DNA from: Bog-159 sp035499555
Lineage (GTDB): Bacteria > Acidobacteriota > Terriglobia > Bryobacterales > Bryobacteraceae
Reading direction: 5' to 3'
Length of the DNA: 64,000 bases
NCBI GenBank assembly: GCA_035499555.1
Contig: DATJYO010000055.1
Coordinates: 62,001-126,000, forward strand
Shown: in pieces, positions 51,221-59,350 of the stretch
Numbering within the stretch: the stretch's first letter is position 1
How the letters are laid out: each line of letters starts with the position of its first letter
Translations under genes and position numbers: made by a program
The notes under the pieces: model-generated
Told to the model about the DNA's origin: nothing
The model's database searches: none
Seen by the model: the letters and a program-made list of their open reading frames with translations, nothing else

Positions 51221-52567
51221 ATGACGGACAAAACCATCGCCATGACCGCCGCCGGTGTAGAAACCGACGTCATACCGGCGCGCGGACGTGTCGTGAAATC
51301 CAAATGGATGCGCGATCTGCTGACCTTCCTGATGGTCTTCGGTCCGGGACTGATCGTCATGGTGGCGGACAACGACGCCGGCGCGGTGTCCACCTACAGC
51401 CAGGCCGGCGCCCAGTACGGCACCCATCTGCTCTGGATTGTCCTGCTCTTATTGCCTGTTACTTATTTCATACAGGAGATGGTGGTGCGCCTGGGTATCG
51501 CGACCGGCAAAGGCCACGCCGCGATGATCTACCAGCGTTTCGGCAAGTGGTGGGGCCTGTTCTCGCTGGTGGACCTGGAACTGGTCAACTTTCTGACGCT
51601 GGTCACCGAATTTGCCGCGATTCACCTGGCCCTGAGCAAGCTGGGCGTCGATCCGCGGTACGGGGTCCCGCTGGCGGCCGCCGGCCTGATTTTCATCGTG
51701 CTGTCCGGCAGCTACCGGCGCTGGGAGCGTTCAGTCGTGTTCCTGTGCCTGCTGGACTTTGCCTGGTTCGCAATCGCCGGCCGCGTGGGGCCGCCGTTTG
51801 GGCAAGTCGTGAAACACTCGCTTCTGCCGTCCATGCCCGCCGGCGGCATCACTCCGGACCTGATGTTCCTGGTGATCGCCATTGTAGGCACCACCATCGC
51901 GCCGTGGCAGCTCTTTTTCCAGCAGAGCTGCATCGCCGATAAGCGGCTGCGCTTCGCGGATCTGAAGTGGGCCCGCCTGGATACCCTGCTGGGAGCCTTT
52001 ATCACCATCGCCGCCGCGGCCTGCATGATGATCGTGGGCACGGCGTCGCATGCGCACGGGTTCCGCTTCACCGATCCGGCCCAAATGGCGATCGATCTGG
52101 GCCGCTTCGGCGGACCGTTCGTGCGGGATGGCCTGTTGCTGCTCATGATCAACGCGGCCGTGCTGGGGACCACGGCGATCTCGCTTTCGAGCGCCTGGGC
52201 CTACGGCGAAGTCCGCGGCTGGCCGCACAGCCTGCAGTTCCCCGTGCGCGAGGCGCCCGGATTCTACGTGCTTTATTTGATCAGCGTGGCGGCGGCGGCC
52301 GGTATCGTCATGATCCCGCGCGCGCCCCTGCAACTGATTATTCTCGGCGTGCAGGTGCTGGCCGGGGTGATGCTGCCCTCGGCGATCATCTTTCTGCAAT
52401 TGCTGTTGAACGACAAAGAGCTCCTGGGCGAGTTTGCCAACAAACCCTGGAACAACTGGGTGAACTGGACCATCATTATCGTCCTGTTCGTCCTGTCCGT
52501 GATTCTGGCGGTGCAGGTGACTGCGCCCAACCTTTTCCCGTCCGCCGCCGGCGGCCCAACCACTTAA
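51221..52567 (+). CDS. NRAMP-related magnesium transporter (NRMT-like)
   Basis: A 448-residue, roughly 11-helix SLC11/NRAMP-fold protein. AAAGGAGGG precedes ATG 51221. In helix 1 the manganese/iron-site DPGN motif is replaced: FGPGLIVMVADNDAGAVSTYSQAGAQYG. In helix 6 the metal-binding Met-Pro-His is replaced: IVGTTIAPWQLFFQQS, with Ala where classical MntH has the sulfur-bearing Met. These are the changes known from NRAMP-related Mg2+ transporters, which select hard Mg2+ over soft metals. An M-box upstream independently points to Mg2+. It is followed closely by a one-helix protein and a PhoU-like gene. Confidence 0.85.
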   Translation: MTDKTIAMTAAGVETDVIPARGRVVKSKWMRDLLTFLMVFGPGLIVMVADNDAGAVSTYSQAGAQYGTHLLWIVLLLLPVTYFIQEMVVRLGIATGKGHAAMIYQRFGKWWGLFSLVDLELVNFLTLVTEFAAIHLALSKLGVDPRYGVPLAAAGLIFIVLSGSYRRWERSVVFLCLLDFAWFAIAGRVGPPFGQVVKHSLLPSMPAGGITPDLMFLVIAIVGTTIAPWQLFFQQSCIADKRLRFADLKWARLDTLLGAFITIAAAACMMIVGTASHAHGFRFTDPAQMAIDLGRFGGPFVRDGLLLLMINAAVLGTTAISLSSAWAYGEVRGWPHSLQFPVREAPGFYVLYLISVAAAAGIVMIPRAPLQLIILGVQVLAGVMLPSAIIFLQLLLNDKELLGEFANKPWNNWVNWTIIIVLFVLSVILAVQVTAPNLFPSAAGGPTT

Positions 52568-52581
52568 TGGAGGAAACGAAA

Positions 52582-52779
52582 ATGGAAACCATGAAAAACC
52601 CCAGCCATTTCCTGGTGGTGCATCCGCTCGATGACGTGCCGGAGGTGAAGGTGGATACCGAAGCGCTCGGCCCCATGGCCATGACGCGCAGCGTGCGCCT
52701 CTCGCTGATGAGCCTGCGCGCGTACCTGGTCCTGATGATCCTGCTGGTGGTGTACCACGTGGTGATGCTGGCCCGCTGA
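52582..52779 (+). CDS. 65-residue single-helix protein next to the Mg transporter
   Basis: GGAGG is positioned before ATG 52582, only 14 nt after the transporter stop. The N-terminal half (MKNPSHFLVVHPLDDVPEVKVDTEALGPMAMTRSVRL) is soluble and contains acidic residues. The end (SLRAYLVLMILLVVYHVVMLAR) is one membrane helix. The layout suggests a small subunit or regulator of the transporter, comparable in size to other small proteins that bind Mg2+ transporters. No family is recognised. Confidence 0.75.
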   Translation: METMKNPSHFLVVHPLDDVPEVKVDTEALGPMAMTRSVRLSLMSLRAYLVLMILLVVYHVVMLAR

Positions 52780-52818
52780 TGCGCCGGCGTTTCCCCGCGG
52801 AATGGTGATCCACCCGTG

Positions 52819-53457
52819 ATGCGAGCCCGCTACGTCAGCGAACTGGAAGGCGTCCGCCAGAACCTGATCGCGATGGGAGAGACGACGCTGGACTTGCTGG
52901 CGGAGGCCCTGCGCGCGGTCGTGGATCTCAATCCCGACGGGTCGGCGCGAGCCCGCGAACTCGAATCGCTGACCGATCGGCAGCATCGGACAATTCACGA
53001 CCAGTGCCTGAACCTGATTACCCTGCAAGCGCCGGTGGCGCGGGACGCCCGCCTGATCACGGGAGTGCTGGACGCTATCGTCGATCTGGAACTGATCGGC
53101 GATTACGCCCATGAGATCGTGGGGCTGGCGTCGTCCAGACAGGGCCGGCCGCCCTCCCAGATCCTGAACCAGATGGCCGACGTGGGAAACAAGATCCGGG
53201 AACTCCACGCGACAGCCATCCAGAGCTGGCGCGATGCGGACCGGTCCCTGGCCCTCTCGGCGCGCCCGCGCGAGACTGCGCTGCGCGCCGAATGCCGTGC
53301 GCTCAGCGAGAAGGTGGCCCAATTGACCTCCGCCCCGGGGGACGTAACCGCCTACGTGAACCTGCTGCTCATCTGCCGCCACCTGGAACGTATTCTGCGG
53401 CATGCCGTCTGCGTGGCCGAACAGGCCGCCGAAGCCTCCGCGCCCGCCGCTGCGTAA
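52819..53457 (+). CDS. PhoU-like regulatory protein
   Basis: A 212-residue all-alpha protein with the PhoU repeat pattern. MRARYVSELEGVRQNLIAMGETTLDLLAEALRAV and LINLITLQAPVARDARLITGVLDAIVDLELIGDYAHEIVGLA-like segments carry the E/DxxxD metal-cluster motif, repeated at VNLLLICRHLERILRHAVCVAEQA. PhoU proteins bind metal clusters and modulate phosphate transporters and kinases. There is no pst or phoR gene here. Its place 39 nt after the small membrane protein suggests it works with the magnesium transporter instead. Confidence 0.85.
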   Translation: MRARYVSELEGVRQNLIAMGETTLDLLAEALRAVVDLNPDGSARARELESLTDRQHRTIHDQCLNLITLQAPVARDARLITGVLDAIVDLELIGDYAHEIVGLASSRQGRPPSQILNQMADVGNKIRELHATAIQSWRDADRSLALSARPRETALRAECRALSEKVAQLTSAPGDVTAYVNLLLICRHLERILRHAVCVAEQAAEASAPAAA

Positions 53458-53478
53458 TCGAAAACCGATAGTTCAGGA

Positions 53479-53487
53479 TGCGATAAT
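53479..53487 (+). promoter_or_regulatory. Extended -10 element TGCGATAAT before a ferritin gene
   Basis: TGC-GATAAT ends 7 nt before the ATG at 53495, and no Shine-Dalgarno is present. It fits an extended -10 promoter giving a leaderless mRNA. The ferritin gene might thus be expressed apart from the upstream magnesium operon. Confidence 0.45.
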
Positions 53488-53494
53488 ACGGTTT

Positions 53495-53983
53495 ATGGAA
53501 CCCGCACGGAGCATCGCACTCTTGAACCAGTCGGTGGCCGATGAGCTGCTGGCCGTTCACCAATACATGTATTTCCACATCCACCTCGACGATCAGGGTT
53601 TCGCCCCGCTGGCCGCTTTGTTCAAGCGCACCGCCATCACCGAAATGGGCCATGTGGAAACGCTCGCCGAACGTATTCTGTTTCTGAAAGGCGATGTGGA
53701 GATGGCCTCCGCCGCCCCGGTGGCGAAGATCGTGGAGCCGGCCGACATGCTGGCCAAGGCCCGCGAGATGGAGGCCGCCAGCGCCAAATTCTATAATCAG
53801 GCGGCGCTGGAGTGCGCCGCGGGGGCCGACGCCGCGTCGCGCCAGATCTTCGAGCGCCTGGTCGGCGACGAAGAAGGCCATTTTGCCGAATTCGACCGCC
53901 AACTGGAGAATATCCGGCGTTTTGGTCCCAGCTACCTGGCGCTGCAGTCGTTTCAGAAAGCCGGCGAAACGGCCGCCGGCTAG
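53495..53983 (+). CDS. Bacterioferritin-like ferritin (second paralogue)
   Basis: A 162-residue four-helix ferritin. The ferroxidase residues are at the expected places: Glu17 in VADELLAV, Glu50 and His53 in ITEMGHVETLAERILFLKG, and the last pair in GDEEGHFAEFD. Met51 corresponds to the haem ligand of Bfr. It differs from the 19439 copy in having HQYMYFHIH instead of NQYFLHAKM in helix A. Iron storage and protection from iron-driven oxidation are likely. It is 37 nt downstream of the PhoU-like gene but has its own promoter-like sequence. Confidence 0.9.
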   Translation: MEPARSIALLNQSVADELLAVHQYMYFHIHLDDQGFAPLAALFKRTAITEMGHVETLAERILFLKGDVEMASAAPVAKIVEPADMLAKAREMEAASAKFYNQAALECAAGADAASRQIFERLVGDEEGHFAEFDRQLENIRRFGPSYLALQSFQKAGETAAG

Positions 53984-54043
53984 CCAAAAAGGTTAGCAGC
54001 GAAAAACAGGCCGTAAAGTCTTTATTATTCCTTAACGCGGCAG

Positions 54044-54049
54044 TATAAT
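54044..54049 (+). promoter_or_regulatory. Perfect -10 box TATAAT upstream of a microprotein
   Basis: TATAAT at 54044-54049 has TTTATT 17 nt upstream (54021-54026) as a weak -35. It lies in a short AT-rich gap. Transcription would start near 54056, within the GGAGG that serves the gene at 54066, so its relation to that start is unclear. Confidence 0.4.
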
Positions 54050-54065
54050 CTAAGCGGAGGATGAT

Positions 54066-54170
54066 ATGCGGACGCCAGACATCCCCGAGATTCTGATCGC
54101 GCTGGGCTTGGTCGCCATGCTCGTCTGGGCCATCTACAACTGGAGGCATTCGGCGCACACGCCGCGCTAA
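54066..54170 (+). CDS. 34-residue membrane microprotein
   Basis: ATG 54066 follows GGAGG at 54056-54060. The product MRTPDIPEILIALGLVAMLVWAIYNWRHSAHTPR has one hydrophobic helix (about 8-24) and a short basic end. It lies in the gap between the ferritin and the convergent sugar ABC permease, 82 nt after the ferritin stop. No homologue is recognised; good translation signals and a clean membrane helix support it. Confidence 0.6.
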   Translation: MRTPDIPEILIALGLVAMLVWAIYNWRHSAHTPR

Positions 54171-54177
54171 GCGCGGT

Positions 54178-55107
54178 CTACGCCTCTGCCCCGCCCCGGC
54201 GTTTTCGCAGTTCATCCACCGTCACTGCCAGGATAATCACTCCGCCGATGATGGCCTGTTGCAGGTAAGGCGAGATCCCCAACAGATCGCTGCCATTGGA
54301 GAGCAGCCCCATGATCAGCGCCCCGATCAGGGTGCCGATCACGCTGCCCTCGCCGCCGTGCAGGCTGCCGCCGCCGATCACCACCGCGGCGATGGCCTGC
54401 AGTTCGTAGCCGTTGCCGGCGCTAGGCTGGCCGGTCATCAGCCGCGAGGCTTCGATCATCCCGGCCAGGCCGGTGAGCAATCCGCCCAGGGCGTAGACCG
54501 CGGTGGTATGGAAGGCCACGGGCACGCCGGCGTATACCGCGGCGTCCTCGTTGCTGCCGATGGCGAAGGCGTACCGGCCGAGTCGCGTGTATTCCAGAAT
54601 GACGTGGGTGGCCAGCGCGCACACAACCACGACCCACAAGACGAATGGCGCCCCCAGCAGGCTGCCGGCGCCGAGAAACGAGAAGCTGCGCGGCAAGCCG
54701 TGCACCGGCAGGCCGTTGGTGATGATCAGCGTGGCGCCGCGGATGATACCCAGCGTGCCGAGCGTGACGATAAAGGGCGCGATGCGCAGCCGGGTAGTCA
54801 GGAACCCGTTGACGACGCCCCACAAGAATCCCGTGACGACGCCCACCAGGATGCCCGCCGGAACCGGCAAACCCGCCACCATGGCCATGGTGCCCAGCAC
54901 GCCGCTCATGGCCAGCATGGCGCCCACGGAAAGATCGATGCCCCCGGCGATGATGATGATGGTCATGCCGAGCGACATGATATTGATGACGGCCGTCTGC
55001 CGGACCACGCTCGACAAGTTGGTTTCTGTCAGGAAGTGCGGCGAGGCGATGGCCAGGGCCACGAACAGCACGATCAGGCTGAGGAAGGGCAGCAGGCGCT
55101 GCATCAT
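54178..55107 (-). CDS. Sugar ABC transporter permease, RbsC type
   Basis: A 309-residue permease of the ribose/xylose/autoinducer-2 family with 8-10 membrane helices. Diagnostic stretches are INIMSLGMTIIIIAGGIDLSVGAMLAMSGVL, NGFLTTRLRIAPFIVTLGTLGIIRGATLIITNG, GRYAFAIGSNEDAAVYAGVPV and AAVVIGGGSLHGGEGSVIGTLIGALIMGLLSNG. The start overlaps the ATPase stop by ATGA. The periplasmic binding protein that would define the sugar is not in the window. Confidence 0.94.
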   Translation of the reverse strand: MMQRLLPFLSLIVLFVALAIASPHFLTETNLSSVVRQTAVINIMSLGMTIIIIAGGIDLSVGAMLAMSGVLGTMAMVAGLPVPAGILVGVVTGFLWGVVNGFLTTRLRIAPFIVTLGTLGIIRGATLIITNGLPVHGLPRSFSFLGAGSLLGAPFVLWVVVVCALATHVILEYTRLGRYAFAIGSNEDAAVYAGVPVAFHTTAVYALGGLLTGLAGMIEASRLMTGQPSAGNGYELQAIAAVVIGGGSLHGGEGSVIGTLIGALIMGLLSNGSDLLGISPYLQQAIIGGVIILAVTVDELRKRRGGAEA

Positions 55108-56594
55108 GACGCGGCCTCCGGCGCCAGCGCGGCGCAGCGCATGATCTCCTCCTGGGTGGTGTTCCGCGGCAGCTCGCCGGCGATGCGTCCCTGGCGCATC
55201 ACCAGGATGCGATCCGCGACTTGCAACAGTTCCTGCATCTCGGAGCTGACCATCAGAATGGCGGCGCCCTCCCGCGCCAGCGCGTCCATCAATTGAAAGA
55301 CCTCCGCCTTGGCGCCCACGTCGATGCCGCGCGTGGGCTCGTCGAAGAGAAACACGCGGGCGTGGCGGAACAGCCACTTGGCGATGGCCACCTTCTGCTG
55401 GTTGCCGCCGCTCAGGCGGCCCGCCGCCTGCCGGCCGGAAGCGGCCCGGATGCGCAGGCGCGCGATGTAGTCCGCCGTGACGCGGGCCTGTTTCCCGTTG
55501 CTCAGCAGGCCGCGGCGGCTGACGGCGCCGAGATCCGTCATGGTGATGTTGTACGCAATGGGAAGGCGCAACGCCAGGCCGGTACGCTGGCGGTCCTCGG
55601 TGACCAGCGCGATGCCGGCGGCTACGGCCTCGCGCGGCGAACGTATGCGGACGGCCCTGCCGGCCACGAACAGGCGGCCGCTATCGATGGGGTCCACACC
55701 GAAGATCGCCCGGCAGGTTTCCGTTCTGCCGGCGCCGATCAGGCCGGCCAGTCCCACGATCTCGCCGGTCCGGGCCGCAAAGGAGACGTCCTGCAAAACG
55801 CCGCGGCGGGTCAAACCCTCCACGCGCAGCAACTCCGCGCCCGGCGCGAGCGGCTGCCGCTGATAGATGGAGACGATCTCGCGTCCCACCATGTGCTGGA
55901 TGATGCGCTCCGTGGTAATCTCCGCCAGGGGTCCGCAATGCACCGTAGCGCCGTCGCGCAGGATGGTTACCCGGTCGCCGATGGCACGCAGCTCGTCCAG
56001 CCGGTGAGTGATGTAGATGACTCCCATGCCGCGCTCGCGCAGGCCGCGCACGATACGAAAGACTTCCTCCGTCTCCGCGCCCGACAGGGACGCGGTCGGC
56101 TCGTCGAAGATCAGCAGGCTGGAGCCGTGCTGGATCGCGCGGCAGATGCCCACCAGTTGCTTTTCCGCCGGACTCAAACGATCCACCTGCCAGTGCGCCC
56201 GCAAGGGAAAACGGTGCCGGGCGATCAACAGCGAGGCCTTTTCGATCATCCGCCGGCGGTTGGCCCAGCCGAACGGCAGGCGCTCCTCGCGGCCCAGGAA
56301 GATGTTCTCCGCGATGGACAGATGGGGAGCCAAGGGAGATTCCTGGTGCACCATGGCAATACCGGCGGCCGCGGCTTCGGCGGGACTGGCAAAAGCCGCC
56401 TCGCGGTCCTGCCACAGCATACGGCCGCCATCGCGCCGCTCGATCCCCGCCACGATCTTCATCAGCGTGGACTTGCCGGCGCCGTTTTCGCCCAGCAGCA
56501 GATGCACCTCGCCCGCCGCTACCGACAGGTTGCCGTCCCGCAAAGCCGTTACGCCGCTGAACCGCTTTTGAATTCCGCTCAGATCGAGGAGCAC
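55104..56594 (-). CDS. Sugar ABC transporter ATP-binding protein, RbsA/MglA type
   Basis: A 496-residue ATPase with two fused ABC domains, as in RbsA. The first has Walker A LLGENGAGKSTLMKIVAG, signature DRLSPAEKQLVGICRAI and Walker B LLIFDEPTASLS. The second has the degenerate GLIGAGRTETCRAIFG loop, signature RLSGGNQQKVAIAKWL and FLFDEPTRGIDVGAK. This asymmetry is normal for the class. It powers import of a monosaccharide through the adjacent permease. The gene is divergent from scpA with about 70 bp between. Confidence 0.95.
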   Translation of the reverse strand: MLLDLSGIQKRFSGVTALRDGNLSVAAGEVHLLLGENGAGKSTLMKIVAGIERRDGGRMLWQDREAAFASPAEAAAAGIAMVHQESPLAPHLSIAENIFLGREERLPFGWANRRRMIEKASLLIARHRFPLRAHWQVDRLSPAEKQLVGICRAIQHGSSLLIFDEPTASLSGAETEEVFRIVRGLRERGMGVIYITHRLDELRAIGDRVTILRDGATVHCGPLAEITTERIIQHMVGREIVSIYQRQPLAPGAELLRVEGLTRRGVLQDVSFAARTGEIVGLAGLIGAGRTETCRAIFGVDPIDSGRLFVAGRAVRIRSPREAVAAGIALVTEDRQRTGLALRLPIAYNITMTDLGAVSRRGLLSNGKQARVTADYIARLRIRAASGRQAAGRLSGGNQQKVAIAKWLFRHARVFLFDEPTRGIDVGAKAEVFQLMDALAREGAAILMVSSEMQELLQVADRILVMRQGRIAGELPRNTTQEEIMRCAALAPEAAS

Positions 56595-56665
56595 TGAAGG
56601 GATCAGTGTATAACAGGAGCGCCTGCGGCGCGGCGCGCCGCCTCAACGTGATATCGTGAAATACG

Positions 56666-57451
56666 GTGTCTTCACCCTTAAACGTCCACCTGGAACGCTA
56701 TGACGGACCGCTCGATTTGCTGCTGGATCTGATTCGCAAGCAGCAGATCGACATCAAGGATATTCCCATCGCCACCATCACCGCGCAATACCTGGACTAT
56801 ATGGAAAAAGCGCGCGAGCTGGACGTCGATCTGGGGGCGGAATTCGTCTACATGGCGGCCACCCTGATCCACATCAAGTCGCGCATGCTGCTGCCGCGCG
56901 ATCCGGAGCTGGCCAAAGATAATCCGGACGAGGATCCGCGCCAGGAACTGGTGGAGAAGCTGCTGGAACACGAGAAGTTCAAGAATGCCGCCGAGATGCT
57001 GCACCAGAAGCGCATGATCGAGGAGAATGTCTGGTCCAATCCGCAGATGGCGCGGTTCACCGCGGACGACGAGGACCCGGGACTGAACATCACCTTGTTC
57101 GACCTGGTGAAGGCGTTCGGCGAACTGCTGGAGCGCGCCAAGAACCGGCCGGTTTACGAGGTCGCCGAAGAGGATGTGAGCGTCTCCCAGATGATGATGC
57201 GCTTGAAGTCGCAGTTCCTGGAGGCCGGAACGGACGAACCGGTTTACATCATGCGGCTGTTCGCCGAGCAGCGCACCCGCAAGGCGATGATCGCGCTATT
57301 TCTGGCGGTGCTGGAGCTGGTCAAGCTCCAGGCCGTGCGGGTGGCGCAGTCGGACCTGTTCGGCGAGATCGTGCTGCGCCGGCATGAATCCTTTGACGCA
57401 GTGTTCGCGGCCGACGCGCCGGTGAGTGCAATCGAGAAGGAATATCGGTAG
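56666..57451 (+). CDS. scpA: Segregation and condensation protein A
   Basis: A 261-residue kleisin of the SMC-ScpAB complex that organises chromosomes. VHLERYDGPLDLLLDLIRKQQIDIKDIPIATITAQYLDYM is the N-terminal SMC-neck-binding domain, followed by EFVYMAATLIHIKSRMLLPRDPE. The C-terminal winged helix includes TRKAMIALFLAVLELVKLQAVRVAQSDLFGEI. It starts with GTG. The stop is directly followed by the scpB ATG. Confidence 0.96.
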   Translation: MSSPLNVHLERYDGPLDLLLDLIRKQQIDIKDIPIATITAQYLDYMEKARELDVDLGAEFVYMAATLIHIKSRMLLPRDPELAKDNPDEDPRQELVEKLLEHEKFKNAAEMLHQKRMIEENVWSNPQMARFTADDEDPGLNITLFDLVKAFGELLERAKNRPVYEVAEEDVSVSQMMMRLKSQFLEAGTDEPVYIMRLFAEQRTRKAMIALFLAVLELVKLQAVRVAQSDLFGEIVLRRHESFDAVFAADAPVSAIEKEYR

Positions 57452-58213
57452 ATGGATGAAGTCGAACAGTCAGCGGCAGTGCCGGCTGACATGGAAACGC
57501 AGGGAGAGCCAGGCGCGGAGGGAGAAGACTCCGCCGTAGAGACGGTGGCGGCGGAGGATTTGCTGGCCGGCGTCGACGCGGCGGGCCCGGTTGCGTCGGA
57601 AGATACGCAATTGAGGGCTCTGCTCGAGGCCATCGTGTATGTGACCGAGGAGCCTTTGTCGCTGGCGCAGATCGCGGCGGCGCTGGCGCAGCCGCGCGAG
57701 CGCGTGCAGAAGCTGCTCGACGAGCTGGTTGCCGAATACGATAAGCCGGAACACGGCGTGACCATGCGGGAGGTGGCCGGCGGGTACAAGATCACCACCA
57801 AGCCGGAGCATCACGAGACCGTCCGCAATTTCGTCAAGAGCCTGAAACCGCCGCTGAAGCTGTCGCTGCCGGCGCTCGAAACGCTTGCCGTGATCGCCTA
57901 CAAACAACCGGTGACCGCGCCGGAGATCATGGAGATTCGCGGCGTCCAGGGCGCGGGCGTGCTGAAGACTCTGCTCGACCGCAAGCTGATCGCCGCGGCG
58001 GGGCGCAAGAACGTCATCGGCAAGCCGATCCTCTATAAGACCACCAAGGATTTCCTGGTACAGTTCGGCCTGAAGGATCTGAGCGAACTGCCTTCGCTGA
58101 AGGAGTTCGAGGAGATCCGCCGCATGGCGGTGGATGGCGATGCGCCGGAGCCGGATCCCACGGCGGCGCCCGAGCCGGCGCCCGAGCCCGCGCCAGACCA
58201 GAGCGATGGCTGA
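57452..58213 (+). CDS. scpB: Segregation and condensation protein B
   Basis: A 253-residue partner of ScpA with two winged-helix domains. QLRALLEAIVYVTEEPLSLAQIAAAL is followed by LKLSLPALETLAVIAYKQPVTAPEIMEIRGVQGAGVLKTLLDRKLIAAAGRKNVIGKPILYKTTKDFLVQFGLKDLSELP, which is highly typical. An acidic 50-residue N-terminal extension and a Pro/Ala/Glu-rich tail are probably disordered. It overlaps the next gene by 8 nt. Confidence 0.96.
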   Translation: MDEVEQSAAVPADMETQGEPGAEGEDSAVETVAAEDLLAGVDAAGPVASEDTQLRALLEAIVYVTEEPLSLAQIAAALAQPRERVQKLLDELVAEYDKPEHGVTMREVAGGYKITTKPEHHETVRNFVKSLKPPLKLSLPALETLAVIAYKQPVTAPEIMEIRGVQGAGVLKTLLDRKLIAAAGRKNVIGKPILYKTTKDFLVQFGLKDLSELPSLKEFEEIRRMAVDGDAPEPDPTAAPEPAPEPAPDQSDG

Positions 58214-58940
58214 GGAACGGCTGCAGAAGATCCTGTCGCGGGCCGGCGTGACCTCCCGCCGCAAGGCCGAACAGATCATCCAGGAAGGCCGCGTGACAGT
58301 GAACGGCGCGGTGATCGCCGAACTCGGCAGCAAAGCCGACCTGGACCGCGATCACATCAAGGTTGACGGAAAACTTTTGCATCAGCCCCGGGCCCTGATC
58401 TCGATCGCGCTGAATAAACCGGCCGGCGTGATGACCACGGTTTCCGACCCGCAGGGCCGGCCGACGGTCATGGACCTGGTGCACGGCGTCAAGCAGCGGG
58501 TGTACCCGGTGGGCCGGCTCGATTATCACAGCGAGGGACTGCTGTTGCTGACCAATGACGGCGAACTGGCCCATGCCATCACCTCTTCCGCCATACACAT
58601 TCCGAAGACATACCTGGTGAAGGTGAACGGGCCGCTTACCGCCGGACAGGAACAGGAGTTCCGGGACGGCGTCCCGCTGGGCGGCCGGCGCACCGCACCG
58701 GCGGGCCTGAAGCTGACCCATCGCGCGCCCAATCCCTGGTACGAAGTGCGCTTGATCGAAGGCCGCAAGAACCAGATCCGGGAGATGTTCAAGCATTTCG
58801 GCCGGCTGGTGGAGAAGCTCAAGCGGGTGAAGATCGGGTTCCTGGAATTGGGGCCCTTGAAACCGGGCGAGTTCCGCTATTTGAGTGCCGACGAGGTGGA
58901 GCGGTTTCGCCGCGCGGCGGCCAGGCGGACGGCGTCATGA
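58206..58940 (+). CDS. rluB: 23S rRNA pseudouridine synthase, RluB/RsuA type
   Basis: A 244-residue enzyme with an N-terminal S4 RNA-binding domain (ERLQKILSRAGVTSRRKAEQIIQEGRVTVNG). The catalytic domain has LNKPAGVMTTVSDPQGRPTV, the active-site Asp in YPVGRLDYHSEGLLLLTNDGELAHAI, KTYLVKV and EGRKNQIREMFKHFG. It fits RluB/RsuA specificity for 23S or 16S rRNA; RluB is usual next to scpB. It overlaps the following gene by ATGA. Confidence 0.93.
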   Translation: MAEERLQKILSRAGVTSRRKAEQIIQEGRVTVNGAVIAELGSKADLDRDHIKVDGKLLHQPRALISIALNKPAGVMTTVSDPQGRPTVMDLVHGVKQRVYPVGRLDYHSEGLLLLTNDGELAHAITSSAIHIPKTYLVKVNGPLTAGQEQEFRDGVPLGGRRTAPAGLKLTHRAPNPWYEVRLIEGRKNQIREMFKHFGRLVEKLKRVKIGFLELGPLKPGEFRYLSADEVERFRRAAARRTAS

Positions 58941-59335
58941 ACATTGCCGAGGTGCTCAAGACCAGCCGGACGATCGCCGTGGTCGGGCTTTCCCACAAGC
59001 GTTTCCGCCCCAGCTACGGCGTGGCGGAATACATGCAGCGCAACGGCTACCGGATCATTCCCGTGAACCCGCACGAGACCCTGGTCCTGGGCGAGAAATG
59101 CTACCCGAACCTGGACAGCGTGCCGGACCGGGTGGATATCGTCGATATCTTCCGCCGGTCCGAATTCGTGCCGGAGATCGTGGAGGCGGCCATCCGGATC
59201 GGCGCCAGGGCCGTCTGGATGCAGGAAGGTGTAATCCACGAAGCAGCCGCCGAACGGGCTCGTGCGGCGGGCCTCGCGGTGGTCATGGATCGCTGCATTC
59301 TCAAGGATCACCGGCGGGTGGTGTTCGCCGAATAA
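58937..59335 (+). CDS. CoA-binding domain protein (YccU-like)
   Basis: A 132-residue Rossmann-fold protein: TIAVVGLSHKRFRPSYGVAEYMQRNGYRIIPVNPHETLVLGEKCYPNLDSVPDRVDIVDIFRRSEFVPEIVEAAIRIGARAVWMQEGVIHEAAAERARAAGLAVVMDRCILKDH follows the stand-alone CoA-binding family closely. Its role is not established. It ends the scpA-scpB-rluB run, translationally coupled to rluB. Confidence 0.92.
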   Translation: MNIAEVLKTSRTIAVVGLSHKRFRPSYGVAEYMQRNGYRIIPVNPHETLVLGEKCYPNLDSVPDRVDIVDIFRRSEFVPEIVEAAIRIGARAVWMQEGVIHEAAAERARAAGLAVVMDRCILKDHRRVVFAE

Positions 59336-59350
59336 TCTCACGCGCCGGGA

